Shown: piece by piece, positions 1 to 5,219 of the stretch
How the letters are laid out: every line of letters begins with the position of its first letter
How positions within the stretch are numbered: the stretch's first letter is position 1
From: Clostridiales bacterium
GTDB taxonomy: Bacteria > Bacillota > Clostridia > Oscillospirales > Oscillospiraceae
Direction: 5' to 3'
NCBI GenBank assembly: GCA_004551945.1
Contig: SFPN01000021.1
Span: forward strand, 1-29,304
DNA length: 29,304 bases
Program-made: the position numbers and the translations under genes
The notes under the pieces: generated by a model
What the model saw: the letters and a program-made list of their open reading frames with translations, nothing else
What the model was told of the DNA's origin: nothing
The model's database searches: none

Positions 1-51
1 TACACTGATCTTGCGTTTTGGGATTTTTCTTCACAAATTAATTCTAACGCA

Positions 52-100
52 AACACCGCGGATAGGAAACCCTTTCGGACTCCTATCCGCGGTGTTTTTT
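52..100 (+). terminator. Intrinsic terminator of a gene upstream of the window
   Basis: A 16-bp perfect stem (AACACCGCGGATAGGA and its complement) with a 13-nt loop ends in a T run. It closes transcription entering from the left and isolates yabP from its upstream neighbour. Nothing is recognised in the first 50 bases. Confidence 0.9.
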
Positions 101-140
101 AGTCGCTATTTTGCAACGCGCCCTTATTTTACAGGTGCAG

Positions 141-169
141 GAGCCTGTTTCTCAGCAGGCTCTTTTTTT
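141..169 (+). terminator. Second intrinsic terminator before yabP
   Basis: GAGCCTG and CAGGCTC form a 7-bp stem around an 8-nt loop, followed by seven T residues. It lies only 40 bp after the first terminator, so it either backs up the first or ends a very short transcript begun between them. No clear promoter is visible between the two. Confidence 0.7.
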
Positions 170-175
170 ACCCCT

Positions 176-204
176 CATACCCTGTCCTTTCCCCGCATAT
201 ACAT
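176..204 (+). promoter_or_regulatory. Possible sigma-E-type promoter of yabP
   Basis: CATAC near 176 and CATATACAT at 196-204 resemble the ATA and CATAcaAT elements of mother-cell sigma-E promoters, spaced by about 16 bp. yabP of Bacillus is known to be sigma-E dependent, and this is the only region between the terminators and yabP. The match is loose, so the assignment is inference. Confidence 0.35.
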
Positions 205-238
205 GTTCTACCAACTCATCGGGAAAGGAAGGGATGCT

Positions 239-523
239 ATGTCCTTCGACGAAAAGTCCGGGGCCCAGGTCCACCGGGTCATTCTGGAAGACCGCAGCCG
301 CCTGACCGTCTCCGGGGTGGACGGGGTGGAGAGCTTTGACGAGTCCTCCATCCTGATGACCACCGCCCAGGGCATGCTCATCATCCGGGGCAGCGGCCTG
401 CACATTGAAAAGCTCAGCCTGGACGGGGGCGACCTGCTGGTGGAGGGCACCGTGGACGCCCTGACCTACGAGGAGGAGGACAGCCGCCAGGGCTCCTTCC
501 TGGGCCGGCTGTTCCGGGGATGA
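239..523 (+). CDS. yabP: Sporulation protein YabP
   Basis: This 94-residue protein belongs to the YabP/YqfC family, small mother-cell proteins needed for normal spore development. The body (residues 10-80) carries family-typical segments such as RSRLTVSGVDGVESFDE and RGSGLHIEKLSLDGGDLLVEG. The start chosen is ATG at 239, preceded by a purine-rich GGGAAAGGAAGGG ribosome site; the same frame is open far upstream but crosses two terminators, so the longer form is not real. The gene overlaps yabQ by four bases (ATGA type), which implies translational coupling. Order yabP-yabQ-divIC-yabR matches Bacillus subtilis, which strongly supports the call. Confidence 0.93.
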   Translation: MSFDEKSGAQVHRVILEDRSRLTVSGVDGVESFDESSILMTTAQGMLIIRGSGLHIEKLSLDGGDLLVEGTVDALTYEEEDSRQGSFLGRLFRG

Positions 524-1245
524 GCATCTCCACCCAGGCCCAGGCCCTGGTCTTTCTGGTCTGCCTGGGGGTGGGGGCCGCCCTGGGGCTGCTCTACGAC
601 CTGCTGCGTCTGCTCCCCCTGGCCCTTCCCCGGCGGTGGCTCCGGGCGGCCGCCGACCTGACCTTCTGGGCCTTCGTCTGCGCCGCCCTCTTCCTCTGCG
701 CCATCTTTCTGGAGACCGGCCCCGTGCGGCTGTACACCGCCGTCTCCTTCTTTCTGGGGGCGGCCTGGTACTTTACCCTCCTCAGCCCCCTGGTGCGCCG
801 TCTGCTGGACCGGACCCTCCGGCTGTGCCGCCGGCTGGCGGGGTGGGCGGCCGCGCCTTTCCGGCGGCTGTTTTCCGCTCTCCTGGCCCCGTGTGCAGTT
901 TTTCTCCGGAAGGTAAAATTTTCTTGCAAAAAATGCTTTCCTTTTTCCCGGTTGTGGAGTAAGATATATTATCTCTTAAGCAGACCGCAGGGCGGGCGGC
1001 CCGGCCGCTCCCCTCCCCTCACCCACCGAGAAACGGAGGCGACCCACAGTGTTCCCCAAAAAACGGGCTGGTCTTCTTGGGAAGATCCTTCTGATCGTGG
1101 TTCTGGCGTACATGATCTTCCTGCTGATCGGCGTCCGCCAGAAAATTGCCATCGCCAAGGCCGAGGTGGAAACCCTCACCGAGCAGGTGGCCCAGCAGAC
1201 CCAGTCCAACACCGAGCTTTCCAACGCCATCGAAAACCGCGATAA
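520..1245 (+). CDS. yabQ: Spore cortex biosynthesis protein YabQ, with C-terminus running into divIC
   Basis: YabQ is a mother-cell membrane protein required for cortex formation. Residues 1-90 show the family layout: several hydrophobic segments (for example ALVFLVCLGVGAALGLLYDL, then FWAFVCAALFLCAIFL and VSFFLGAAWYFTLLSPL) and a following basic stretch. Around residues 135-152 the sequence SCKKCFPFSRLWSKIYYLL resembles the usual YabQ end. After that the frame stays open for about 90 more residues that are arginine- and proline-rich and mostly out-of-frame divIC, so the true C-terminus is uncertain. The start is fixed by the ATGA overlap with yabP. An AT-rich island near 905-980 may hold a divIC promoter. 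Identity rests on topology and gene order; the extended tail may be a natural readthrough or a frameshift. Confidence 0.85.
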   Translation: MSISTQAQALVFLVCLGVGAALGLLYDLLRLLPLALPRRWLRAAADLTFWAFVCAALFLCAIFLETGPVRLYTAVSFFLGAAWYFTLLSPLVRRLLDRTLRLCRRLAGWAAAPFRRLFSALLAPCAVFLRKVKFSCKKCFPFSRLWSKIYYLLSRPQGGRPGRSPPLTHRETEATHSVPQKTGWSSWEDPSDRGSGVHDLPADRRPPENCHRQGRGGNPHRAGGPADPVQHRAFQRHRKPR

Positions 1246-1327
1246 CCCCAACTTCCTGGAGGACATCGCCCGGGAAAAGCTGGATTTGGCCTCTCCCCAC
1301 GACAGAGTCTTTTATATTACCGATTAA
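1049..1327 (+). CDS. divIC: Septum formation initiator DivIC/FtsB family protein
   Basis: This is a 92-residue bitopic membrane protein of the divisome. DivIC binds FtsL and DivIB (FtsQ) to activate septal peptidoglycan synthesis. Seen: a short basic N-terminus (FPKKRAG), one transmembrane helix (about residues 8-28), a coiled coil (about 30-65, IAKAEVETLTEQVAQQTQ), and the family-typical end with NPNFLEDIAREKLDLASP, in which the ARxKL motif is characteristic. The start is GTG at 1049 behind an ACGGAGGC ribosome site. Almost 200 bases of the gene overlap the yabQ frame. It precedes yabR as in Bacillus. Confidence 0.93.
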   Translation: MFPKKRAGLLGKILLIVVLAYMIFLLIGVRQKIAIAKAEVETLTEQVAQQTQSNTELSNAIENRDNPNFLEDIAREKLDLASPHDRVFYITD

Positions 1328-1330
1328 AAA

Positions 1331-1374
1331 AGAGAGACGACTCTCTATTTGCTCAATCCCTTGAGCTTTATTTT
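1331..1374 (+). terminator. Two hairpins between divIC and yabR, the second terminator-like
   Basis: AGAGAG/CTCTCT with a 4-nt loop is followed by GCTCAA/TTGAGC with a 4-nt loop and then TTTATTTT. The second hairpin has the shape of a weak intrinsic terminator, so yabR is probably transcribed partly by readthrough or from its own promoter, which I could not identify. Confidence 0.45.
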
Positions 1375-1397
1375 AACGAGGAGGATTTTCAGTACAT

Positions 1398-1892
1398 ATG
1401 GAAATCAGTGTAGGCGCAATCCTGGAAGGAACCATCAAAAGCATCACCAAATTCGGCGCGTTCGTGTCCCTGCCCGGCGGCCGGTCCGGTCTCGTCCACA
1501 TCTCTGAAATCGCCCATTCCTATGTGGCCGACGTGAGAGACTTCCTGACGGAAGGGCAGACCGTGAAGGTCAAGGTGGTCGGCATCGACGACGCCGGCCG
1601 CATCAACTTGTCCATCAAAAAGGCCACACCGCCTCCTCCCCGTCCCCAGCACGCCCAGCGGGAGCGTCAGGGCGGCCGGACCGAGTTCCGTGGAAACGGC
1701 CGGAACTTTAACTCCGCGCCCCGCTCCAACAACTTCTCCCGGGAGCCCCGGCCCGCTGCCGCAGCGCCCCAGGCCGCCGGCCCCGCCGATTTCGAGGCCC
1801 GCCTGAAGCAGTTCATGCAGCAGTCCGACAGCAAGCTCTCTGACCTGCGCATGACCGAGAAGCGCAGCTCCCGCCGCAGCGGCCACCGCTAA
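1398..1892 (+). CDS. yabR: S1 RNA-binding domain protein, YabR / general stress protein 13 type
   Basis: The 164-residue protein starts with one S1 OB-fold domain (residues 1-75). It has the hallmark sequences SVGAILEGTIKSITKFGAFV, GRSGLVHISEIAHSYV and VKVKVVGIDDAGRINLSIKK. In this family the domain binds single-stranded RNA and associates with the ribosome. Residues 76-164 are low-complexity, rich in P, R, A and Q, and probably disordered, with a basic end (KRSSRRSGHR) that suits RNA contact. The ATG at 1398 lies 12 nt after GAGGAGGA. Position after divIC matches Bacillus yabR. Exact RNA target is unknown. Confidence 0.9.
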   Translation: MEISVGAILEGTIKSITKFGAFVSLPGGRSGLVHISEIAHSYVADVRDFLTEGQTVKVKVVGIDDAGRINLSIKKATPPPPRPQHAQRERQGGRTEFRGNGRNFNSAPRSNNFSREPRPAAAAPQAAGPADFEARLKQFMQQSDSKLSDLRMTEKRSSRRSGHR

Positions 1893-1904
1893 ACAGCCTT
1901 TCCC

Positions 1905-1941
1905 CCGCCCCGACCGGTTCACCCGGCCGGGGCGGTTTTTT
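1905..1941 (+). terminator. Intrinsic terminator of the yabP-yabR operon
   Basis: A 13-bp stem with one mismatch (CCGCCCCGACCGG with CCGGCCGGGGCGG), a 5-nt loop and a T run. It faces an opposing minus-strand terminator directly downstream, so two transcripts converge here. Confidence 0.93.
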
Positions 1942-1950
1942 GTCCCGGGC

Positions 1951-2036
1951 AAAAAAAATGCGCGCCTTCTCACCGGAAAGCGCGCAAGCAGGAGAATGGA
2001 ATGAACGATGTCATCTGACGGACAACACCTGCCGCC
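1951..2036 (-). ncRNA. Candidate small RNA between yabR and hpf
   Basis: On the minus strand a sigma-A-like promoter (next entry) is followed about 75 nt later by a GCGCGC-14 nt-GCGCGC hairpin at 1960-1985 whose stem extends with T-A pairs and ends in eight T residues. That is a complete intrinsic terminator for minus-strand transcription, yet no minus-strand gene precedes it. The roughly 85-nt product has only a 14-codon open frame without a ribosome site, and contains a UCUCCU segment that could pair with Shine-Dalgarno sequences. It matches no RNA family I can recall. Existence is inferred from promoter plus terminator only. Confidence 0.38.
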
Positions 2037-2042
2037 GGATTT

Positions 2043-2071
2043 ATGGTATCCCAATTTCTTCCATCCGTCAA
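2043..2071 (-). promoter_or_regulatory. Promoter of the candidate small RNA
   Basis: On the minus strand TTGACG is followed after exactly 17 bp by TACCAT. The -35 has five of six consensus bases and the -10 four of six. It points away from hpf toward the GCGCGC terminator. Confidence 0.42.
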
Positions 2072-2154
2072 GGGGTCCCTTTTGTCGGGTTTTGTCCCAT
2101 CCCCCAGGGTTCGCCCTTCCGGGAAATCTATTTTCTCTTTTTCCCAAAAACAAC

Positions 2155-2183
2155 GTGACTTTCCCCGGAAGGTATGGTATACT
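2155..2183 (+). promoter_or_regulatory. Sigma-A promoter of hpf
   Basis: GTGACT and TATACT are separated by 17 bp. The -10 has five of six consensus bases and the -35 four of six. Predicted initiation near 2190 leaves a leader of about 59 nt before the hpf start. Confidence 0.65.
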
Positions 2184-2189
2184 GTGCTT

Positions 2190-2225
2190 GTAAGGACGCA
2201 GGAATTCCTTCTTGCTCCCCCTTAC
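2190..2225 (+). promoter_or_regulatory. Leader hairpin at the 5' end of the hpf transcript
   Basis: GTAAGG at the predicted transcription start pairs with CCTTAC, enclosing an inner AGGAATTCCT palindrome. It sits at the very 5' end of the mRNA, where a hairpin can protect against decay. Structured leaders are known for raiA/hpf genes in Firmicutes (raiA-hairpin motif); whether this is one needs a covariance-model scan. Confidence 0.4.
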
Positions 2226-2248
2226 TCCCACGAAAGGAGCTGACATAC

Positions 2249-2794
2249 ATGAAATTCACCTTTACCGACAAGAAAGTGAACATCCCCAACCGGGTGCACG
2301 CCTATGCTGAGAAGAAGATCGGCAAGCTGGACCGTTACTTCAAGACTGAGCCCGAGACCTCCGTGGTTTTCAGCGTGGAAAAGGGCCGCAATATTCTGGA
2401 AGTGACCATCCGCTCCGGCTCCACCATCATCCGCGTGGCAGAGAGCACCTCTGATATGTTTGTCTCCATCGATGCCGCCGTGGCGTCCATTGAACGCCAG
2501 CTTCGCAAGAACAAGTCCCGTCTGGAAAAACGCCTGCGCAAGGAAGCCTTTGACGCAATCCCCTCTGAAGAGTACTTTGTTCCCGAAGCCGACGAGGCCG
2601 AGGAGCCCTCTTATCAGCTGGTTCGTTCCAAGCGGTTCTTCTTCCGCCCCATGACCGTGGAGGAAGCCATCCTGCAGATGAACCTGGTGGACCACACCTT
2701 CTTCGCCTTCCGCAACGAAGACGAGGGCGGCGCGTTCTCTGTTGTCTATAGGCGCAACGACGGCGGCTACGGCATCATCATTGACCAGGATTGA
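2249..2794 (+). CDS. hpf: Long-form ribosome hibernation promoting factor
   Basis: HPF binds the 30S decoding region and, in the long form, joins two ribosomes into inactive 100S dimers in starvation or stationary phase. The 181-residue protein has the N-terminal RaiA/YfiA domain (residues 1-105: MKFTFTDKKVNIPNRVHAYA, the helix KIGKLDRYF, basic RQLRKNKSRLEKRLRK). An acidic linker follows, then the C-terminal dimerisation domain (about 125-181: LVRSKRFFFRPMTVEEAILQ, NLVDHTFFAFRNE, and YGIIIDQD at the end). Its length is typical of the long form. The ATG at 2249 follows AAGGAG at the right distance; the open frame upstream is promoter and leader. It is monocistronic, with its own promoter and terminators. 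Confidence 0.96.
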   Translation: MKFTFTDKKVNIPNRVHAYAEKKIGKLDRYFKTEPETSVVFSVEKGRNILEVTIRSGSTIIRVAESTSDMFVSIDAAVASIERQLRKNKSRLEKRLRKEAFDAIPSEEYFVPEADEAEEPSYQLVRSKRFFFRPMTVEEAILQMNLVDHTFFAFRNEDEGGAFSVVYRRNDGGYGIIIDQD

Positions 2795-2798
2795 TCCC

Positions 2799-2861
2799 CG
2801 GTTTTAACCGGTTTTTCATACCGCATCTTCCCCCTCCGGCCCAAGCGGCCGGAGGGTTTTT
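2799..2861 (+). terminator. Tandem terminators of hpf
   Basis: First a short CCGGTT-AACCGG hairpin followed by T residues, then a stronger 10-bp stem at 2832-2856 (CCCTCCGGCC with GGCCGGAGGG) followed by five T residues. Confidence 0.85.
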
Positions 2862-2881
2862 CGTCCCCCAGGCAGAAAAAT

Positions 2882-2914
2882 CGCCCCGGCAGCACAGGCT
2901 GCCGGGGCGGTTTT
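2882..2914 (-). terminator. Bidirectional terminator, probably serving the small lipoprotein gene
   Basis: A perfect 12-bp stem (CGCCCCGGCAGC with GCTGCCGGGGCG) has a 4-nt loop. On the minus strand it is followed by a run of five T after one A, and on the plus strand by four T. It separates hpf from the converging lipoprotein gene. Confidence 0.8.
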
Positions 2915-2933
2915 CGTCTTAACTGGGGGACCC

Positions 2934-3086
2934 TCAGATCTGCTCAGTTGCGACAACAGCGGAGCTGGTGCCGTTCTTGGGAGCGGGCTCCTGGCCATAG
3001 GGGTTGTTGGGGTCAGCAGAGGCGCAGCCAGCCAGCAGAGCCAGGCTCATCAGCATTGCCATGCACAGGGCGATCATCTTCTTCAT
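2934..3086 (-). CDS. Small predicted lipoprotein, 50 residues
   Basis: The ATG is preceded by a strong AAGGAGG ribosome site eight bases upstream. The protein has a classical lipoprotein signal: MKK, a hydrophobic core (IALCMAMLMSLALLAG) and the lipobox LLAGC with Cys21. The predicted mature part is about 30 residues, starts CASADPNNPYGQEPAP, and has no domain I recognise. It is predicted to be lipid-anchored on the outer face of the membrane. It has a good promoter upstream and a terminator downstream, so it is a genuine transcription unit despite its size. Function unknown; it could be a truncated lipoprotein or a peptide pheromone precursor, but nothing shows this. Confidence 0.75.
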   Translation of the reverse strand: MKKMIALCMAMLMSLALLAGCASADPNNPYGQEPAPKNGTSSAVVATEQI

Positions 3087-3154
3087 CTCAGTTCCTCCTT
3101 CGGTTTACGGATATGTATGAATATCCAGACGAATCAATATCGTGCTATGGGTAT

Positions 3155-3183
3155 AGTATCCCTCTTTTTGACGGATTTTTCAA
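3155..3183 (-). promoter_or_regulatory. Promoter of the small lipoprotein gene
   Basis: On the minus strand TTGAAA and GATACT are separated by 17 bp, giving about a 60-nt leader. The surroundings (3100-3300) are markedly AT-rich compared with the window. No clear terminator for the upstream EIIC gene is seen here, so readthrough into the lipoprotein gene is possible. Confidence 0.55.
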
Positions 3184-3308
3184 CCCAAACTTAGGGACCC
3201 ACTGGAATTTTATCGTTTTACACCATTTTCAGTTGTTATATTTGTACAAAAACACAACATTTTCTTTGTGCATATTTTCAGGTGCAAGCGTTTGTCCCCG
3301 TTGTATCC

Positions 3309-4412
3309 TTAGTCATCCAGCTTCAGGTCGCCCTCCTTGATCCAGCCGGCCTTCCGGCAGGGCAGGCTGATGAGCCAGGTAAGCACGGCGGGCAGCACGA
3401 AGCACACCAGCACCATCCCCAGCCAGTCCATGCCGGTGACGGAGGCCTTCAGGCCCTCGGCCACGTCGTTGACCCAGCCGGTGTACACGCCAATGGGGCC
3501 CACCAGGCCGCAGGTGCCCATGCCGGAGGAAACGGGGGTGCCGTTCATCTCCATGCGGAACAGGCAGGTGGCAATGGGGCCGGTGATGGCGGAGGCCACC
3601 GTGGGGGGAATCCAGATCTTGGGGTTGCGGACGATGTTGCCCATCTGGAGCATGGAGGTGCCCAGGCCCTGGGACACCAGGCCGCCCCACTTGTTCTCCC
3701 GGAAGGACATGACAGCAAAGCCCACCATCTGGGCGCAGCAGCCGGCCACCGCCGCGCCGCCGGCCAGGCCGGTGAGGCCCAGGGCCGCGCAGATGGCCGC
3801 GCTGGAGATGGGCAGGGTCAGGGCCACGCCCACGATCACCGACACCAGAATGCCCATGAAGAAGGGCTGCAGCTCCGTGGCCCACATGATCAGGTTGCCC
3901 ACCCAGGAGGCCGCCTTGCCGATGGGCGGGGCCACCAGGTAGGCAACGCCCACGCCCACCAGGACGGTGACGATGGGGGTCACCAGAATGTCGATCTTGG
4001 TCTCCTTGGACACGGCCTTGCCGCACTCAGCAGCGATGATGGCGATGACCAGCACCGCCAGAGGGCCGCCAGCGCCCCCCAGGGCGTTGGTGGCAAAGCC
4101 CACGGGCACCAGGGAGAAGAGCACCAGGGGCGGGGCCTGGAGAGCCGCGCCGATGGCCACGGCCATGGCCGGGCCCACCATGGCGGAGGCCAGGCCGCCC
4201 ACGGTGTAGGCGGTGGCGGCGTCCCCGGAGCCGATGGTGACCACGGTGGCGGCGAGGAAGCCGATGTGGAACTGGGTTCCCAGGGTGTTCAGGATGGTAC
4301 CCACCAGCAGGGTGCAGAACAGGCCCTGGGCCATGGCGCCCAGGGCGTCCACCCCGTAGCGCTTGGCGGAAAAGACGATGTTTTTCCGCGCCAGAAATGC
4401 TTTGACGCTCAT
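3309..4412 (-). CDS. Orphan PTS EIIC-like membrane transporter (PTS_EIIC_2 family)
   Basis: The 367-residue polytopic membrane protein is very rich in A, G, V, I and L with roughly ten hydrophobic segments. It resembles the stand-alone PTS_EIIC_2 family, with conserved stretches such as FCTLLVGTILNTLG, GGLASAMVGPAMAVAIGAAL, GFATNALGGAGGPLAV and GTCGLVGPIGVYTGW. There is no IIA, IIB or HPr partner gene in the window, so sugar phosphotransfer is not shown. The ATG at 4412 follows GGAGAACGGAG; an earlier in-frame ATG lies before this site and inside the operator palindrome, so it is rejected. It sits beside niaR and pncB and has an operator-like palindrome on its promoter, so uptake of niacin or another NAD precursor is a reasonable hypothesis, not a fact. 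Confidence 0.8.
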   Translation of the reverse strand: MSVKAFLARKNIVFSAKRYGVDALGAMAQGLFCTLLVGTILNTLGTQFHIGFLAATVVTIGSGDAATAYTVGGLASAMVGPAMAVAIGAALQAPPLVLFSLVPVGFATNALGGAGGPLAVLVIAIIAAECGKAVSKETKIDILVTPIVTVLVGVGVAYLVAPPIGKAASWVGNLIMWATELQPFFMGILVSVIVGVALTLPISSAAICAALGLTGLAGGAAVAGCCAQMVGFAVMSFRENKWGGLVSQGLGTSMLQMGNIVRNPKIWIPPTVASAITGPIATCLFRMEMNGTPVSSGMGTCGLVGPIGVYTGWVNDVAEGLKASVTGMDWLGMVLVCFVLPAVLTWLISLPCRKAGWIKEGDLKLDD

Positions 4413-4443
4413 AGTTCTATCTCCGTTCTCCTTTTGTATAAAA

Positions 4444-4483
4444 AATAAGCTGTACATATGTCAAGACACATGCACAGCTTATT
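4444..4483. promoter_or_regulatory. 40-bp palindrome, candidate NiaR operator
   Basis: Two 19-bp arms (AATAAGCTGTACATATGTC and its near-complement) flank a 2-bp AA centre with only two mismatched positions. The palindrome starts inside the -10 box of the EIIC promoter and covers the transcription start and early leader, a classical repressor position. niaR is the adjacent gene. NiaR proteins bind palindromic operators near niacin genes; I cannot verify the exact consensus here. As RNA the arms could also form a hairpin followed by a T run, so attenuation is an alternative. Confidence 0.65.
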
Positions 4484-4509
4484 ATAGTGGACTGAGGTCC
4501 GGTTGTCAA
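4481..4509 (-). promoter_or_regulatory. Perfect-consensus sigma-A promoter of the EIIC gene
   Basis: On the minus strand TTGACA and TATAAT are separated by exactly 17 bp, all twelve bases matching consensus. The -35 lies just past the niaR stop codon. Such a strong promoter is normally held down by a repressor, in line with the palindrome overlapping its start. Confidence 0.85.
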
Positions 4510-4515
4510 TGGTTT

Positions 4516-5019
4516 TCAGCCCTGGGTGTACAGAAGTCCCAGCGCCTCCAGGTCCCGGCACACCCGCTGGTAGGCCTCCTCGCTGGGGCAGCGCAGGTGA
4601 TGGATGTGGACCCCGGCGGTGAGGGAGGACAGGGGGGCGGTGTTTCTGGCCTTCTCCACGAACTGGCGCACGTCGTACCGGGAGGACAGGCTCAGCTGGC
4701 CGGTGATCTGGCCGTAGAGGGGGTGGTCCACCACCACGTCGATGACAGTGCAGCCGTTGTCCACCATGGCCAGCAGCTCCTGCTCGGTCTCCTCCCCGGT
4801 GTGGACGCATGCCACCGTCCGGGCCAGGCCCCGGCTCTCCCCCAGCTTGTAGCCTCTGGGGGTGGCCACAATGTCCATGCCGGCAGCCCGCAGCAGGGCG
4901 ATGTCCCCCACGATGATCTGGCGGCTGACAGAAAACTGTCCCGCCAGGGCGGTGGCGCTGATGGGGCTTTCCGCCGTGAGGGTCTGGGCTATGCACTTTC
5001 TTCGCTCTTCTGCCTTCAT
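4516..5019 (-). CDS. niaR: NiaR-type transcriptional repressor of NAD/niacin genes (HTH plus 3H domain)
   Basis: The 167-residue protein has an N-terminal winged helix of the HTH_11 type (about residues 5-60: CIAQTLTAESPISATALAGQ, SRQIIVGDIALLRAAGMDI, ATPRGYKL). A C-terminal 3H ligand domain follows (about 68-165) with the expected histidines near 73, 99 and 138-141 (CVHTGEE, VDHPLYGQITG, GVHIHHLRC). The family (YrxA/NiaR) represses niacin salvage and NAD synthesis genes when nicotinic acid is abundant. It lies between nicotinate phosphoribosyltransferase and a candidate transporter, which fits that role. The ATG at 5019 is preceded by a GAGGGAG site. It may be read through from pncB across a 200-bp hairpin-rich gap or from its own unseen promoter. 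Confidence 0.9.
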   Translation of the reverse strand: MKAEERRKCIAQTLTAESPISATALAGQFSVSRQIIVGDIALLRAAGMDIVATPRGYKLGESRGLARTVACVHTGEETEQELLAMVDNGCTVIDVVVDHPLYGQITGQLSLSSRYDVRQFVEKARNTAPLSSLTAGVHIHHLRCPSEEAYQRVCRDLEALGLLYTQG

Positions 5020-5053
5020 CCGGGCACGCTCCCTCGCTTATTGCCTCGCAGAG

Positions 5054-5214
5054 TTTCGTCCTCCGCAGAGGACGAAATCAAATGCAGTCATGGTTTGTCC
5101 GGACATGCGCCGGACAAACCATTCTTCTCGGCCTGCAAACGTGCGGGCCTTCGGCCCGTGCGCTGCGGCAGGCCGCAATCCCTCCACTTTTTGGATGGCG
5201 CCCATCCAAAAAGT
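5054..5214. repeat. Cluster of five short palindromes between niaR and pncB
   Basis: Perfect or near-perfect inverted repeats follow one another: TTTCGTCCTC/GAGGACGAAA (5054-5077), TGGTTTGTCCGG/CCGGACAAACCA (5091-5121), a GCGGGCC/GGCCCGT pair near 5140-5160, TGCGGC/GCCGCA near 5164-5176, and ACTTTTTGGATGG/CCATCCAAAAAGT (5186-5214). No gene is seen here. The pattern is that of repetitive intergenic hairpins; the last, next to the pncB stop, may help end that transcript. Confidence 0.7.
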
Positions 5215-5219
5215 CTGTT

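Noticed and set aside
11..238. Extended N-terminus for YabP
   Set aside because: The extra 76 codons cross two intrinsic terminators and the best ribosome site precedes the ATG at 239.
928..934. Programmed -1 frameshift in yabQ
   Set aside because: Only six A residues, not a canonical X-XXY-YYZ heptamer, and no downstream stimulatory structure was identified; kept only as a point to check.
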